This document shows positions 62,463 to 64,000 of a stretch of 64,000 bases of DNA, piece after piece (the first letter of the stretch is position 1; each line of letters begins with the position of its first letter). The translations under genes were made by a program, and so were the position numbers. The notes beneath the pieces were generated by a model, which was not told where the DNA came from, did no database searches, and saw nothing but the letters and a program-made list of their open reading frames with translations. The DNA comes from an uncultured Draconibacterium sp. (GTDB lineage Bacteria > Bacteroidota > Bacteroidia > Bacteroidales > Prolixibacteraceae), in the NCBI RefSeq assembly GCF_963676815.1, contig NZ_OY781365.1, positions 5,304,501 to 5,368,500 on the forward strand, in the 5' to 3' direction.

Positions 62463-63287
62463 TCAGGCATTTACGGTTTGAATGCTTTTCTTTCCGTTAA
62501 TTTTCCCTGCAGCGTTTTCCCACAACATCCATGGTGCCTTTTTCGAGTAAATAAGTTGGTCTAAAACGTTCTTGTCTTTTATCGTATCCATTGGGCTCCA
62601 AAAGCCCGAATGTTTGTATGTTACCAGCTGTTTATCTTTAGCAAGGCGTTCCAGTGGTCCTTTCTCGAAAATAGTTGAATCGCCTTCTATATAATCCATT
62701 ATTTCGGGCTCGCAGACAAAAAATCCGGCGTTTACCCATTGTCCGTCTCCTTTTTGCTTTTCCTGAAAACTGATTACTTCATTCTGATCGTTAATTTCTA
62801 AAGCTCCCCATCGGCCTTCGGGTTGCACCGAGCTAACTGTAAGTAGCTTTTTATTGGCCTGGTGAAATGACACAAGATTGGAAATGTTGATATTCGAAAC
62901 ACCATCGCCGTATGTAAGCAGAAACGTCTCTTTATTGATGTAATCTTTAATTCTTTTTATCCGGCCTCCGGTCATCGAATCCATACCTGTGTCGATTAAT
63001 GAAATTCGCCAGGGCTCTGAATGGTTGTTAAGAATTTGGGTTTCGTTATACTTTAAATTAATTGTAATGTCAGACTGGTGCATATAATAATTGGCGAAAT
63101 ACTCTTTTATCACGTAACCTTTGTATCCAAGCAGGATTACAAAGTCATTAAACCCGTAATACGAGTAGATTTTCATTATATGCCACAATATTGGTTTTCC
63201 TCCAATTTCAACCATTGGTTTGGGCTTTAATTCTGTCTCTTCAGACAAACGGGATCCAAGTCCTCCTGCGAGAATTACTACTTTCAT
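62463..63287 (-). CDS. rfbF: glucose-1-phosphate cytidylyltransferase
   Basis: A 274-residue nucleotidyltransferase joining CTP and glucose-1-phosphate to form CDP-glucose. The N-terminal LAGGLGSRLSEETELKPKPM is the phosphate-binding and catalytic motif, with MVEIGGKPILWHIMKIYS following. Central LLTYGDGVSNINI and WVNAGFFVCEPEIMDYI bind the sugar. It is slightly longer than typical members (about 257) at the C-terminus. It is the first sugar gene after the antiterminator, so the CDP pathway is transcribed first. Confidence 0.95.
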   Translation of the reverse strand: MKVVILAGGLGSRLSEETELKPKPMVEIGGKPILWHIMKIYSYYGFNDFVILLGYKGYVIKEYFANYYMHQSDITINLKYNETQILNNHSEPWRISLIDTGMDSMTGGRIKRIKDYINKETFLLTYGDGVSNINISNLVSFHQANKKLLTVSSVQPEGRWGALEINDQNEVISFQEKQKGDGQWVNAGFFVCEPEIMDYIEGDSTIFEKGPLERLAKDKQLVTYKHSGFWSPMDTIKDKNVLDQLIYSKKAPWMLWENAAGKINGKKSIQTVNA

Positions 63288-63458
63288 ACTATTAAATTAT
63301 TTGATTTTAACTGAATTGTAAGTGGTGGTTCGGGGAACGAAAATTTGTGCTAAGTTGCCAGAAGAGTGCTGGATTTATTCATTTATACCCCAGTATGTAT
63401 TTCATCTCTTTTAGCCAGTTGTTTAAGATATGGGAGCGAAAGAATGGCAGGTTCAAAA

Positions 63459-64000
63459 TTATCTTGCCAGGTTCCTGATACTTTTACTTTGGTTTCCGGG
63501 TATTCTTCTGAATTCGGTTTCTGAACTTGTTAAATCTTTAATCATGTTTTTCGAAACATTCAACGATAAACAATAGCCCAACGATTCAACGCGAATCATA
63601 ATTCTGGAATGTCCACTCATTTGCACTACTTCGCCAATAACCCCTTTTAGCGGGCCATGTTGTATTCGTACTTTCATTCCACTGGAAATCTTTTCACGTG
63701 TTAAAATTACCTCCTGATCACCTTGTTCAACAAATATTTTTACATTTTCAATCTCATAGTCAGGTATTGTTTGAGGCTTTCCTCCAAAACTTACGTAACT
63801 AAAAACGCCCGGAATATTTAATACATTAAAAAATTCAACATTACTTACTCTTACAAATATGTAGCTTTTAAACAGTGGTTCTTCTATCCATTTTTTTCTG
63901 TCGCTCCATTGTTTTAACGTTTTATGTACCGGCAAATAGCACTCAATATTTTGCTGATTGAGATATCCTTTAATTCTTTTTTCAAAATTGGTTTTCGTGT
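63459..64000 (-). CDS. NusG-family antiterminator, UpxY/RfaH-like (5' end beyond window)
   Basis: The visible 180 residues begin TKTNFEKRIKGYLNQQ at the window edge, so only about eight N-terminal residues are missing. NusG N-terminal signatures are IECYLPVHKTLKQWSDRKKW and EEPLFKSYIFVRV. A KOW motif is in GMKVRIQHGPLKGVIGEVV. Specialised NusG paralogues such as UpxY in Bacteroides and RfaH load on RNA polymerase at the head of long polysaccharide operons and stop premature termination. Its position at the start of this minus-strand locus of about 29 kb fits exactly that role. A rightward TTG (63935) is not the true start, since the frame continues upstream. Confidence 0.93.
   Translation of the reverse strand, partial: TKTNFEKRIKGYLNQQNIECYLPVHKTLKQWSDRKKWIEEPLFKSYIFVRVSNVEFFNVLNIPGVFSYVSFGGKPQTIPDYEIENVKIFVEQGDQEVILTREKISSGMKVRIQHGPLKGVIGEVVQMSGHSRIMIRVESLGYCLSLNVSKNMIKDLTSSETEFRRIPGNQSKSIRNLAR

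Overview
The window reads as a chromosomal segment of a Bacteroidota bacterium. Evidence: two proteins ending in type IX secretion (T9SS) sorting domains, FPGG-type TonB domains, a DUF2490 protein, BT0820-type HAD phosphatase, GTG/ATG starts without obvious Shine-Dalgarno sequences, and promoters of the form TTTG-N19-TAnnTTTG. The gene complement (T9SS, UpxY/NusG-led polysaccharide locus, branched-chain 2-oxoacid dehydrogenase, M56-TonB fusions) would suit a marine or sediment Marinilabiliales/Prolixibacteraceae-like organism, but that placement is an inference.

Layout. 1-5.0 kb: the 3' part of a short DnaE-type polymerase, a zinc alcohol dehydrogenase and an omega-amidase. 5.0-10 kb: a TonB/BlaI/BlaR1-like regulatory cluster carrying four TonB C-terminal domains, with dyad operators laid over a clear promoter, followed by a TPR protein. 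10-14.8 kb: a membrane-bound LuxR-type regulator divergent from a small membrane protein, then a metalloprotease-propeller-barrel protein. 14.8-17 kb: an AT-rich stretch with one XRE regulator, decayed reading frames, a strong hairpin and two terminators without clear genes. 17-26.8 kb: housekeeping genes pyrK-pyrD, E2 and fused E1 of a branched-chain 2-oxoacid dehydrogenase, flavodoxin, pyrG and yidC. 26.8-34.5 kb: an outer-membrane protein with a TetR regulator, a DUF2490 protein, and a 1653-residue T9SS protein made of a beta-helix, six short repeats, a nested carbohydrate-binding-like domain and a sorting tail.

34.6-64 kb: one long minus-strand exopolysaccharide/capsule locus. It is headed at the window edge by a NusG-family antiterminator and contains CDP-6-deoxyhexose genes (rfbF, rfbG), two C-methyltransferases, seven glycosyltransferases counting the initiating polyprenyl-phosphate sugar transferase, flippase, polymerase, an AlgD-type GDP-mannose dehydrogenase, a heparinase-like lyase, a PaaK-like adenylating enzyme, Wza and Wzc export/kinase proteins, and GDP-fucose synthesis (gmd, fcl). 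The predicted product is a Wzx/Wzy-assembled acidic polysaccharide with fucose, a hexuronic acid and possibly a C-methyl branched deoxysugar. A T9SS-exported protein with two 120-residue DUF7467-like repeats sits inside the locus beside a 104-base nested inverted repeat.

The observations most worth checking are the operators on the tonB promoter, the TACAnnTGTA/GTATAC motif family recurring between genes, the hairpin RNA candidate near 16.7 kb, the nested dyad at 55.7 kb, and the combination of sugars and modifying enzymes in the polysaccharide locus.
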